Below, one piece after another: positions 1 through 6,986 of a stretch of 10,704 bases of DNA (the first letter of the stretch is position 1; each line of letters opens with the position of its first letter). The position numbers and the translations under genes are program-made. Below the pieces are notes generated by a model. It saw only the letters and a program-made list of their open reading frames with translations. It did not search any database and had not been told where the DNA came from. The stretch covers positions 1 through 10,704 of the forward strand of contig VFKY01000024.1 of the NCBI GenBank assembly GCA_009885275.1, in the 5' to 3' direction. Source of the stretch: Verrucomicrobiota bacterium. GTDB taxonomy: Bacteria > Verrucomicrobiota > Verrucomicrobiia > Verrucomicrobiales > Verrucomicrobiaceae.

Positions 1-1439
1 ATGGAGACACGCTGTTTTTCACCGACACTGAGCTTGATGCCGCGTTCCCCGACCCGAGTATCCAATCCATCAGGCATCACCTCTACGAAATGTTTCGCAT
101 GCGCCTTCTCCAGCGCGTCCCAAAGTTCTTCATCTGTTGCATCACGTTTGCCGATCCGCAGATTGTCCCGCACCGTGCCGTTGAAGAGGAAGCTCTCCTG
201 CGTGACATAGCCGATGCTGCGACGCAGCCAAGATTTGTTCAGTTCATGCACCGGCTCACCATCGAGCAAAATGACGCCTCGATCATATTCATAGAAGCGG
301 GTCAGCAGATTTATCAGGGTGGACTTCCCTGCCCCGGTTGGTCCCACTAGCGCGATGGTTTCACCGGGCTTGGCTTCCAAAGAAATTTCATTCACCGTTG
401 GCACATTGCCGTAGGAAAAATGCACCTTGTCATAAACAATGTGGCCTTTGATCGTTTCCAGGGTGCGTCCGGCATCGACATCCTTTTCTTCTTCGGCATC
501 GAGGATATTAAAGACTCGTTCCCCCGCAGAACGTCCTGCTTGAAAAAGTTGATTGAGTTGATGCAACTGCCCCACAGGCTCATAGAAGAATCGGAGCAGC
601 AAGAGGAACATCGCGAGTTCACCGACCTCAATTTGCTTCTGATAAAGGGCCTGTCCACCGAACCAAAGCACGAGGACAAAGCCGACGTTGTTTAAAAAAT
701 TCATGCCGGGACGGTAGAACGCCCAGACGCGCATGACGTGAAGCGTGGCACGACGCAAGGCATCACTGGAGAGATTGAAACGCTCATGCTCTTTTTCCTC
801 CATGGCATAGGCCTTGATCTGACGCATCCCAGCGACGTTGTCATGAAGCAGAGAGTTCATCGCACTACTCGACTTGCGCACCTGGCGATGGCGATCTCTC
901 GATGTTTTTGTGTAAGCAATCACGCCGGCCGTGACAAAAGGAATGGGGATCATGGCAATGAAAGCCAGCGTGGTATTGGTGTAGAACATCATCACGCCCA
1001 CCATGGTGATTTGCATCACTGCGACGATGCCCTGCTCGATGCCATCGATGAGCACACGCTCCACCGCCGGAATATCTTCTGACACCGTGGTCATGATGTC
1101 GCCCGTGGGACGATTGTCGAACCAGCGCAGCGGCAGACGTTGCAAGCGCTCGTAAAGATCACTACGCAGATCGTAAATCACGAGCTGCTCGAAGGTGTTG
1201 TTGAGTTGGATGCGCAGACTGTTGAGCAGGTCTTGCGCGAAGTAGGCACCAAGAGCCAGCATAATCAGTCCAGGCAGACGATTCATTTCCCCCTTGGGAA
1301 TGACCACATCCATGATCTCGCGTGTGATGTTAGGAAACACCAGGACAAGCAGCGTGCCCACAATCGCGCAAGCCAACTGCGACACCGCCATCCAAGGATA
1401 ACGGCGAACGTAGGCAAAAACACGAATGATGGTGCGCAT
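1..1439 (-). CDS. ABC exporter, fused membrane and ATPase domains (MsbA/LmrA type), C-terminus outside window
   Basis: A half-transporter of the type that pairs as a dimer to export lipids, drugs or peptides across the inner membrane using ATP. The reading frame is open from ATG 1439 to the window edge (479 whole codons). Residues 1-300 are the six-helix membrane domain, with the coupling-helix region RWFDNRPTGDIMTTVSED at about 105-122. The ATPase domain follows: A-loop Tyr in FSYGN (341-345), Walker A GPTGAGKST (366-374), Q-loop YVTQE (411-415), and the signature at 470-474, which reads LSVGE instead of LSGGQ. Walker B, D-loop and switch His, roughly the last 100 residues, lie beyond base 1. 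An in-frame GTG at 1454 is an alternative start, and a stop lies just upstream of it at 1455-1457. No Shine-Dalgarno is visible. It lies 63 nt after the PfkB kinase on the same strand. The substrate cannot be read from the sequence. Confidence 0.93.
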   Translation of the reverse strand, partial: MRTIIRVFAYVRRYPWMAVSQLACAIVGTLLVLVFPNITREIMDVVIPKGEMNRLPGLIMLALGAYFAQDLLNSLRIQLNNTFEQLVIYDLRSDLYERLQRLPLRWFDNRPTGDIMTTVSEDIPAVERVLIDGIEQGIVAVMQITMVGVMMFYTNTTLAFIAMIPIPFVTAGVIAYTKTSRDRHRQVRKSSSAMNSLLHDNVAGMRQIKAYAMEEKEHERFNLSSDALRRATLHVMRVWAFYRPGMNFLNNVGFVLVLWFGGQALYQKQIEVGELAMFLLLLRFFYEPVGQLHQLNQLFQAGRSAGERVFNILDAEEEKDVDAGRTLETIKGHIVYDKVHFSYGNVPTVNEISLEAKPGETIALVGPTGAGKSTLINLLTRFYEYDRGVILLDGEPVHELNKSWLRRSIGYVTQESFLFNGTVRDNLRIGKRDATDEELWDALEKAHAKHFVEVMPDGLDTRVGERGIKLSVGEKQRVS

Positions 1440-1462
1440 GAGAAAATGAAACACTCATCAGA

Positions 1463-1481
1463 GAGAAGCTATACGCTTCTC
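1463..1481 (-). other. Intergenic hairpin between PfkB kinase and ABC exporter
   Basis: A perfect 7-bp inverted repeat (GAGAAGC / GCTTCTC) with a 5-nt loop sits 21 nt after the kinase stop and 23 nt before the ABC start. There is no T-run on either side, so it does not look like a complete intrinsic terminator. It could be an RNA-stability or attenuating stem in a shared transcript, or chance. Function is inference. Confidence 0.35.
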
Positions 1482-1502
1482 ACCGAAGTCTGGGACACTT
1501 AA

Positions 1503-2423
1503 CTACATCGCGAACGCCGTGTAGTGCTTCAGTTCCTCAAGACGACTCTTCACTTCCTCCACTGTGACTTTCTCAAGTCGCTGGGTGCTGAAGGCTTCGC
1601 AGGTGAAGCTGGCAGTAACGCTGCCATGCGCGACGGCAGTTTTAAGGTCAACGAAGCTGGGCTTGGTCTTGCGACTATTTGCCAACCAACCAATCATCCC
1701 ACCGAGGAAACTATCCCCTGCTCCTGTGGGATCAAAAACGCTTTCCAGAGGATAAGCGGAGCATGCGAAGAATTCTTCCGCACCATCACCGAAGAGATAA
1801 CTTCCGTGTTCACCGCGTTTCACCACGACATAACGCGGACCTTTTTTCTGAAGGAGTCGCCCCGCTTCTACGAGGTTGGTGGTACCCGCAAATTCTTTGG
1901 CTTCTCCATCATTGATCACAAGAAGATCAAGACGCTTCATAACATCATGCAGCCTTTCATTTGCGATGTTGATCCACAAATCCATGGTGTCAGCGGCGAC
2001 GAATTCAGCCGCCTGACATTGATCTAAAACTTGCATCTGATTGTCAGGGCTCATGTTGCCAAGCATGACAAATTTCACTTGAGAAGCATCCGCTGATAAT
2101 TGGGGTTTCCAGTTTTCAAGGACATTGATGCCCACCTTGTGCGTGGTACGATTATTCATGTCTTCATGATATTCTCCCGTCCAAGTAAAGCTCTCGCCGT
2201 CATTATGCTCAAGGCTATCAAGTTTAATCCCTTTGCTATTGAGTAGATCGACATGTGCTTTAGGGAAGTCGTGACCGATCACCCCTGCAAGATGAACTGG
2301 CTTGCAGAACAAACTCGCAGCGAGTGCCGCATAGGCCGCGGAACCGCCGAGCAGACCTTCTTGCGTTGCGGTAGGTGTTTTGATGTTGTCGATGGCGACA
2401 GTTCCAGAGATGAGTAGTGACAT
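1503..2423 (-). CDS. PfkB-family (ribokinase-like) sugar or nucleoside kinase, substrate unknown
   Basis: A cytoplasmic ATP-dependent kinase of the ribokinase/PfkB fold, expected to phosphorylate a sugar, nucleoside or related alcohol. At 306 residues it is full length. The N-terminal substrate lid region has GGSAAYAA (26-33), the NxxE element is N171-DG-E174, and the C-terminal signature DPTGAGDSF (231-239) supplies the anion hole and the catalytic base Asp237. A block EDMNNRTTH (87-95) in the lid looks like a subfamily mark but does not name the substrate. The ATG at 2423 has no Shine-Dalgarno. A TAAAAT box (2442-2447) upstream could be a -10 element, but no convincing -35 goes with it. It lies 78 nt after thiE and 63 nt before the ABC exporter on the same strand. 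ThiD and other thiamine-pathway kinases also have this fold, but the sequence does not resemble ThiD closely enough to make that call. Confidence 0.9.
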   Translation of the reverse strand: MSLLISGTVAIDNIKTPTATQEGLLGGSAAYAALAASLFCKPVHLAGVIGHDFPKAHVDLLNSKGIKLDSLEHNDGESFTWTGEYHEDMNNRTTHKVGINVLENWKPQLSADASQVKFVMLGNMSPDNQMQVLDQCQAAEFVAADTMDLWINIANERLHDVMKRLDLLVINDGEAKEFAGTTNLVEAGRLLQKKGPRYVVVKRGEHGSYLFGDGAEEFFACSAYPLESVFDPTGAGDSFLGGMIGWLANSRKTKPSFVDLKTAVAHGSVTASFTCEAFSTQRLEKVTVEEVKSRLEELKHYTAFAM

Positions 2424-2501
2424 AAATAAGGGACGCGGGGGATTTTAATAAAGTGACAGCATTCAGTCTTGAAGCGGCTATGCGCACTCTGCAAATCGAA
2501 T

Positions 2502-3131
2502 TTACAATTCAGGCAAGGCATTTACCAAGTCACGCACCGCAACGCGGACATCCGCCGCTTGTAAAAAGAAAGAAACCACGACCACTCGTTTCGCACCCGA
2601 AGCCAACACGATGGGCAATCGTTCCTGATTCACTCCGCCAATGCAAAAGACAGGAACGGTGGCGAAGCTCTCCACTTCCGAGATGTCCTGTAAGCCAATG
2701 GGCGCATAGTCAGGCTTGGTTCCCGTAGCAAACAAGGGACCAAAACCAATGTAGTCCGCACCTTCCACCATCGCCGCACGCGCTTGAGCCACACTGTGGG
2801 TGGATTTTCCTACAAAACAATCGCGACCCACGATCGCCCGTGTTTCTGCAACACTAAGATCATCCTGTCCCACATGAATCCCCTCACAGCCAACGTGTGA
2901 CGCTACCTCAGGATGGTCATTGATAATCAAAGGAACACCCGCCGCACGCGTAATAGGAAGAATGAGGCGCGCTAAAGATTTCACATCCTCGGACGAATGA
3001 TTTTTAGCGCGTAACTGTAAGAGATGAACCCCTCCATCAACTAATGCACGGGCCATTTCTGGAGCAGCCTCTATCGAGACATAGCCGAGATCAACGATAC
3101 CATAAAGGGAGCAATCACTAAGTTTTCTCAT
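2502..3131 (-). CDS. thiE: Thiamine-phosphate synthase
   Basis: ThiE joins hydroxymethylpyrimidine diphosphate to the thiazole phosphate, giving thiamine monophosphate and pyrophosphate in the cytoplasm. The 209-residue TIM-barrel protein is normal length and shows the family blocks in order: QLRAK (39-43), IIND (69-72), GIHVGQDDL (84-92), GKSTHS (108-113), DYIGFGPLFATGTK (126-139) and GGV (165-167, usually GGI). The product is the substrate of ThiL, encoded further right on the same strand but in another transcription unit. The start is taken as ATG 3131. An in-frame GTG at 3140 would add three residues (MGD). AGGA lies 12 nt before the ATG and a GGGGGA run abuts it, so the start is not settled. 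thiE is divergent from the nucleotidyltransferase gene, with about 90 nt between them. Confidence 0.95.
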   Translation of the reverse strand: MRKLSDCSLYGIVDLGYVSIEAAPEMARALVDGGVHLLQLRAKNHSSEDVKSLARLILPITRAAGVPLIINDHPEVASHVGCEGIHVGQDDLSVAETRAIVGRDCFVGKSTHSVAQARAAMVEGADYIGFGPLFATGTKPDYAPIGLQDISEVESFATVPVFCIGGVNQERLPIVLASGAKRVVVVSFFLQAADVRVAVRDLVNALPEL

Positions 3132-3148
3132 GTCCCCCACTCTTCCTC

Positions 3149-3177
3149 ATTTTAGAAGAACTCTCAACCTCCGTCAT
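3149..3177 (-). promoter_or_regulatory. Candidate sigma-70-type promoter for thiE
   Basis: On the minus strand, ATGACG (3172-3177, 4 of 6 matches to TTGACA) is followed after exactly 17 nt by TAAAAT (3149-3154, 5 of 6 matches to TATAAT). Transcription would start about 10 nt before the thiE ATG, giving a very short leader with no room for a TPP riboswitch. Called by eye only. Confidence 0.35.
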
Positions 3178-3221
3178 TTTCTGCTTTTCAGTTGCTCATT
3201 TTCCACTATGCATAGCGACCC

Positions 3222-4133
3222 ATGAGCAAACCTACTCTCCTTATCCTTGCTGCCGGAATGGGCAGTCGTTACGGCGGCCTTAAACAACTCGACCCAATGG
3301 GGCCCCACGGTGAAACCGTGCTCGACTACTCCGTATTCGACGCTTTACGCGGAGGCTTTAGCAAGGTCGTGTTCGTTATTCGCCGTGACTTTGAAGAAGA
3401 GTTCAAAACCAAAGTTGGGAGTCGCTTTGATAAAAAAATCGAAGTGGACTATGCATTTCAAGATCTGAACAATCTGCCTGCGGGATTCAGTCTTCCAGAA
3501 GGCCGTGTCAAACCTTGGGGAACCACCCATGCGGTGCTCGCGGCCGAAGCTAATATCCATGAGCCGTTTGCGATGATTAACGCCGATGACTTCTATGGTC
3601 ATGATGCTTTTGCAAAGCTTGCCACCAATCTGCAAACGCTAAAACCAATTGAGGGAAAAGCTCAATATTCCATGGTCGGATTTCAATTGAAGAAAACACT
3701 CTCCGACAATGGCAGTGTCGCTCGTGGCGTATGCACGAGCAAGGATGGCAAATTGGAGTCCGTGACCGAGATGACAAAAATCTTCGGGACTTCGAACGGA
3801 GCCCGCAATGAAGAAGACCCGAACAACATCATTGAACTCACCGGCAATGAATTGGTGAGCATGAACTTCTGGGGATTCACCCCTGATCTGTTCCCCCAAC
3901 TCCACGAAGCGTTTCATGATTTCTTGACCAAGCAAGGCAACGATCTCAAATCCGAATGCTATGTGCCAAAAGTCGTCGACATCTTAATAAAGACAGGCAA
4001 AGCGGATGTAGAAGTACTGGAAACCAGCAGTTCATGGTTTGGTGTGACCTATCCCGAAGACAAGGAAGTTGTGGTCGGCAGCATCAAGAAGCTTACCGAT
4101 GCAGGCGAATATCCAAGTCCGCTCTGGGCTTAA
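3222..4133 (+). CDS. Sugar-phosphate nucleotidyltransferase-like protein, substrate unknown
   Basis: A GT-A-fold nucleotidyltransferase, expected to transfer NMP from an NTP to a sugar phosphate or similar phosphate. The glycine-rich nucleotide loop LAAGMGSRYGGLKQLDPMG spans residues 9-27. WGTTHAVLAA (99-108) is the base and sugar contact region, and NADDFYG (120-126) carries the metal-binding Asp. The C-terminal part contains SMNFWGF (213-219) and a WFGVTYPED (272-280) block. At 303 residues it resembles the widely distributed uncharacterised 'nucleotidyltransferase family' proteins rather than GalU, RfbA or GlmU. It is the only plus-strand gene. ATG 3222 is preceded by GCGACCC, with no Shine-Dalgarno. 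Its stop overlaps that of tsaB, and thiE is divergent. It may supply an activated sugar for envelope polysaccharide, but nothing nearby names the pathway. Confidence 0.88.
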   Translation: MSKPTLLILAAGMGSRYGGLKQLDPMGPHGETVLDYSVFDALRGGFSKVVFVIRRDFEEEFKTKVGSRFDKKIEVDYAFQDLNNLPAGFSLPEGRVKPWGTTHAVLAAEANIHEPFAMINADDFYGHDAFAKLATNLQTLKPIEGKAQYSMVGFQLKKTLSDNGSVARGVCTSKDGKLESVTEMTKIFGTSNGARNEEDPNNIIELTGNELVSMNFWGFTPDLFPQLHEAFHDFLTKQGNDLKSECYVPKVVDILIKTGKADVEVLETSSSWFGVTYPEDKEVVVGSIKKLTDAGEYPSPLWA

Positions 4134-4771
4134 ACAACTTTTTTCGCAGGTGTCACAAATGGAGCGCTGAGATATACAGGCTCCATCAACACTGCTGCTA
4201 AGGTTGCAATTTCTTCCGTCGTCTTTTTTGCAGCAATCATTGCTAGAATGCTCGCCGATGGTTTAACCGTGCTGACATTTGCCATATCCAAGGGAGGCTT
4301 TTCATCGAAAGTGAACCACGGCATTTCCGCATGAGTAAGATGGCGCGCTTCAAAGGAAGTCTTGTCCATCTGCTCCACATCTTCGATCAGCGCACCATTT
4401 TTCACCCACGCTGCATAAAACATGCCGCGCCGAGCGTCACCACAGAGCATAAATTCATCGGGCAAATCACTAACTGCTGGAGCCAACACGGAAGGAAGCC
4501 CAACCACCGGCACACGAGAAGACCAAGCGAGTCCCTGCACCGCAGCAATACCTATGCGCACTCCAGTGTAAGAGCCTGGACCAGTACCCACAACAATAAG
4601 ACTTGGCCGATGATTACAAATGACGAGCGCCTCTCGCAACGGAGCGAACAATTGAGAATTATGCGAGCGATGAGAACTAAAGCTCTCCTCAAATAAAGTC
4701 ACGCCACTCTCAACAACGGCTACTTGTCCGTGAGCGGTTGAGGTGTCGATGGCGAGAATAAATTGAGACAT
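4130..4771 (-). CDS. tsaB: tRNA t6A37 threonylcarbamoyltransferase complex subunit TsaB
   Basis: TsaB is the non-catalytic ASKHA-fold partner of TsaD. With TsaE it forms the complex that transfers threonylcarbamoyl from TC-AMP to A37 of ANN-decoding tRNAs. The protein opens with ILAIDTST (5-12) and has the TsaB hallmark GTGPGSYTGVRIG (62-74), DARRGMFYAAW (112-122) and a C-terminal EPVYLSAP (197-204). Length is 213 residues, within the family range. The start is taken as ATG 4771, which gives the usual short N-terminus and has GGAAA about 7 nt upstream. ATG 4783, whose A overlaps the tsaE stop (TAATG), would add MENC and favour translational coupling. GTG 4789 is a third option. TsaC and TsaD are not in the window. 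Confidence 0.95.
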   Translation of the reverse strand: MSQFILAIDTSTAHGQVAVVESGVTLFEESFSSHRSHNSQLFAPLREALVICNHRPSLIVVGTGPGSYTGVRIGIAAVQGLAWSSRVPVVGLPSVLAPAVSDLPDEFMLCGDARRGMFYAAWVKNGALIEDVEQMDKTSFEARHLTHAEMPWFTFDEKPPLDMANVSTVKPSASILAMIAAKKTTEEIATLAAVLMEPVYLSAPFVTPAKKVV

Positions 4772-4782
4772 GCAATTTTCCA

Positions 4783-5202
4783 TTAGCACGAAGCGCTGCT
4801 CTCCGCCACCACGCGTGTGCCATCAGGAAGAATATCAAAGCGAAACCAACGGGTGTTTAAAGGTAGAAGATCTGGGAAACGATCCGCCCACTCCACAATA
4901 ATAACACCTCCCGCATCAAGGTAATCATCCCAACCAATGCCAATAACCTCTGCGGATGTTTTAAGACGATAAAAGTCAAAATGGAACGCCGGTAGTCGAC
5001 CGCCGCGGTATTCATGGACGAGGGTGAAAGTAGGGCTGCTCACATTTTCGGAACATTCCAACCCGGAGATGATGCCTTTGGTGGCATGAGTTTTACCCGC
5101 ACCAAGATTACCTACAAGAGCGATGATATCGCCTGACTGAAGTCGTGAGGCAAGCTGGCATCCCCATGACATGGTGTCTTCCACTGAGTTCAACTTCATC
5201 AT
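4783..5202 (-). CDS. tsaE: tRNA t6A37 pathway ATPase TsaE
   Basis: A small P-loop ATPase that binds TsaB-TsaD and drives cycling of the t6A synthase. Seen in the sequence: Walker A GNLGAGKTH (31-39), SSPTFTLVHEY (55-65, the switch region), HFDFYRL (74-80) and VEWADR (103-108). The length of 139 residues is typical. Two tandem ATGs (5202 and 5199) begin the frame. The thiL stop TGA is embedded in them (ATGATG), so the genes overlap by 3 nt. GAGG lies 3 nt before the first ATG and 6 nt before the second, so the second may be the one used. tsaB follows with no gap or a 1-nt overlap. TsaE and TsaB as direct neighbours fits their shared complex. Confidence 0.96.
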   Translation of the reverse strand: MMKLNSVEDTMSWGCQLASRLQSGDIIALVGNLGAGKTHATKGIISGLECSENVSSPTFTLVHEYRGGRLPAFHFDFYRLKTSAEVIGIGWDDYLDAGGVIIVEWADRFPDLLPLNTRWFRFDILPDGTRVVAESSASC

Positions 5203-6116
5203 AACCTCGATTTAAAATGTTCCCAACCTCCTCGTTTAAACTGGGGTATTTTACCCTGACTCTTTTTCACAAACCGCCCAATACAAGTTAAGGGAAGGTT
5301 CGGAAACTTGTGTTTCCATGCAATTTGCAAGCGCTTCCCATCATCTGCACTGACAGAGAAAAGTAACTCGTAGTCCTCTCCATCACTCCATGCCTGTTGC
5401 TGTGTGCACCCCTTACTCACCGGCAGAGATTCCTCTTCGATAACAAAGCCCAGACCAGAAGCGTCCGCTAGACGAGGCAAATCTTTTCCAAGTCCATCAC
5501 TCAGATCCATCATCGCATGAACAAAAGGACGGGCACTAAGCCATTGTGCTTCCTTCAGTCGAGGTTCGAATTTAAGATGCTTACCACGAATCGAGCCCCC
5601 AAGTTTACCTGTAACAAAGATGGCGTCACCGACTTTAGCTTTTGTGCGTCGTAAACAACGTTTGATATTCACCTTTCCCATCATGCTAACGGAGACAATA
5701 ACAAGTGGTCCTGTGGATGTTTCCCCTCCTACAATACTGATGCCGTATCGTTCAGCACAACGACGCAACCCTGAATAAAGTTGCTCCACCTTAATCACCT
5801 CAAAATCACTCGGTAAAATCAGGGTAATCATTGCATGCAGAGGCACGCCTCCCATCGCTGCTATATCACTAACAACTCGCGCCATGGCTTTCCATCCGAT
5901 TTGATCAAATGGGGTGTTGGGAAAGAAATGTACGCCTTCCACAACGCAGTCTGTTTTCAGTAAGACATGCCATATTTTCCCACAGGGTTTCACAATGGCG
6001 CAGTCGTCTCCAGCGCCAGCAACAACATCCCGGTTCGTTGGCAGCTTACTGGTGATCATTGCAACCAGCGCATCCTCGCCAACTTCAAAAAGTTTTTCAG
6101 AGCGAGCAATTTTCAT
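5199..6116 (-). CDS. thiL: Thiamine-monophosphate kinase
   Basis: ThiL phosphorylates thiamine monophosphate with ATP to give the active cofactor thiamine diphosphate. It belongs to the PurM/SelD-like ATP-binding superfamily. Family blocks are in order: GAGDDCA (34-40), KTDCVVEGVHF (54-64), DIAAMGG (84-90), GGETS (130-134), MDLSDGL (203-209) and DGEDYELL (245-252). The acidic Mg-binding residues in these blocks are intact. Length is 305 residues, slightly below the common 320-330. Its ATG overlaps the CPBP-protease stop as ATGA (4 nt), and its own stop lies inside the tsaE start, so it is probably translationally coupled on both sides. No Shine-Dalgarno is seen. It uses the product of ThiE, encoded about 2 kb further along the strand in a separate unit. 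Confidence 0.96.
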   Translation of the reverse strand: MKIARSEKLFEVGEDALVAMITSKLPTNRDVVAGAGDDCAIVKPCGKIWHVLLKTDCVVEGVHFFPNTPFDQIGWKAMARVVSDIAAMGGVPLHAMITLILPSDFEVIKVEQLYSGLRRCAERYGISIVGGETSTGPLVIVSVSMMGKVNIKRCLRRTKAKVGDAIFVTGKLGGSIRGKHLKFEPRLKEAQWLSARPFVHAMMDLSDGLGKDLPRLADASGLGFVIEEESLPVSKGCTQQQAWSDGEDYELLFSVSADDGKRLQIAWKHKFPNLPLTCIGRFVKKSQGKIPQFKRGGWEHFKSRL

Positions 6117-6955
6117 TTTAGAATCATCATGGCGCCAATGTTGAAGGCGTTAAAAATAGCATGCATGAAGATAGGCACGAGAAGACACCCCGTTGCCTCA
6201 TAGGCAATAGCCAATCCAATCGCAAGCGTGAACAAAGGGAAAAGGCTACCAACATGCTGATGCACAGCGGCGAAAAAGAGCGCTGTGAAAAAAGTCGAAA
6301 ACCAACGATCCGTGAAGCGCTTGATCACTCCGTAAAGAAAGCCGCGGAAGATGATCTCCTCAGTCAATGGAGCGATAATCACTGCCGTAAATCCTAGTAA
6401 AAGTTTATAGGTGAGACTTCCTGATGCTCGAAAAGTTTCTACTGTCTTCTGCGCGCTTTCATCGATTGCGGCATCTCCGAAGGCGTATTCCTTCAACAAA
6501 GAAATGATCACCACCATCATCACCCAAACTGCAATAAAAGACAAAGCGGCGATCCCAAGGGCGACGGGCACAGGCAGACTCCGCAGACCAAACATTTCTG
6601 CAGGATCCATATCACGATAGATGCGCATATAAAGTATCAGAAGAATGCCGAAAAACATCAGCATTGAGACACCAGCAATCAGCTCGATGGCGGGGGAAAG
6701 CGATCCCGTTGATGTCTTATCAATACTTTCAGGCGCACCAATCTGAAGCGAGCTCCACCCAAAGAGCACTATCACCCCCAAAGCCACAAACGCATCTTGG
6801 AGTCCATAGGGCCTAGTAAGAACATTGCCCTCTAAATTCCAGCTCTCAGCTGTTTGAGAACGAATAACTGCATAAACGATTACCCCCACCAGCAAGATCA
6901 GTCCTGAGAATATAAATACATCATGTAAAACACCGAGGGTTGCTGCGGGATTCAT
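6113..6955 (-). CDS. CPBP-family (Abi/CAAX-like) intramembrane glutamic protease
   Basis: A multi-pass membrane protein with the three motifs of the CPBP family. Motif 1 is TEEIIFRG (198-205; Glu199, Glu200, Arg204), motif 2 is FFAAVHQH (227-234; His232) and motif 3 is HAIFNAFN (265-272; His265, Asn269). All catalytic positions are present, so it is probably an active endopeptidase; bacterial substrates of this family are mostly unknown. Hydrophobic stretches lie at about 15-31, 54-70, 90-111, 130-154 and several from 185 to the end. The start is taken as ATG 6955 (280 residues), 31 nt after the sppA stop. The frame stays open 35 more codons to 7060, overlapping sppA, but that extension is charged, lacks family character and looks like read-through of sppA in another frame. 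The stop overlaps the thiL ATG by 4 nt. Confidence 0.9.
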   Translation of the reverse strand: MNPAATLGVLHDVFIFSGLILLVGVIVYAVIRSQTAESWNLEGNVLTRPYGLQDAFVALGVIVLFGWSSLQIGAPESIDKTSTGSLSPAIELIAGVSMLMFFGILLILYMRIYRDMDPAEMFGLRSLPVPVALGIAALSFIAVWVMMVVIISLLKEYAFGDAAIDESAQKTVETFRASGSLTYKLLLGFTAVIIAPLTEEIIFRGFLYGVIKRFTDRWFSTFFTALFFAAVHQHVGSLFPLFTLAIGLAIAYEATGCLLVPIFMHAIFNAFNIGAMMILK

Positions 6956-6986
6956 GGCGGTTGCGGATGACTTGTTACCTGAACCA

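Noticed and set aside
90..1502. Several plus-strand reading frames of 86-120 codons
   Set aside because: They are antisense to a continuous, fully recognisable ABC exporter frame and their translations show no family motif.
1524..2027. Plus-strand frame of 167 codons
   Set aside because: Antisense to the PfkB kinase, whose catalytic motifs are intact. The antisense product is rich in unlikely residues and shows no domain.
2498..2510. Short inverted repeat at the end of thiE
   Set aside because: A 5-bp AT-rich stem with a 3-base loop and no T-run; expected by chance.
3207..3214. Palindrome TATGCATA before the nucleotidyltransferase start as an operator or -10 box
   Set aside because: Eight bases is too short to claim, the match to a -10 box is poor, and no -35 lies at a suitable distance.
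3132..3221. TPP riboswitch before thiE
   Set aside because: The intergenic region has no recognisable TPP-aptamer core such as a CUGAGA element on the minus strand, and the predicted leader is too short.
4114..4144. Terminator between the nucleotidyltransferase and tsaB genes
   Set aside because: The stem is only 6 bp with a G-T pair and the T-run starts eight bases after it, so it does not meet the usual pattern.
6113..6955. CPBP (Abi) protein as a phage-defence abortive-infection gene
   Set aside because: The family was once named Abi, but this copy sits inside a housekeeping run, is coupled to thiL, and has no toxin, sensor or mobile-element neighbour.
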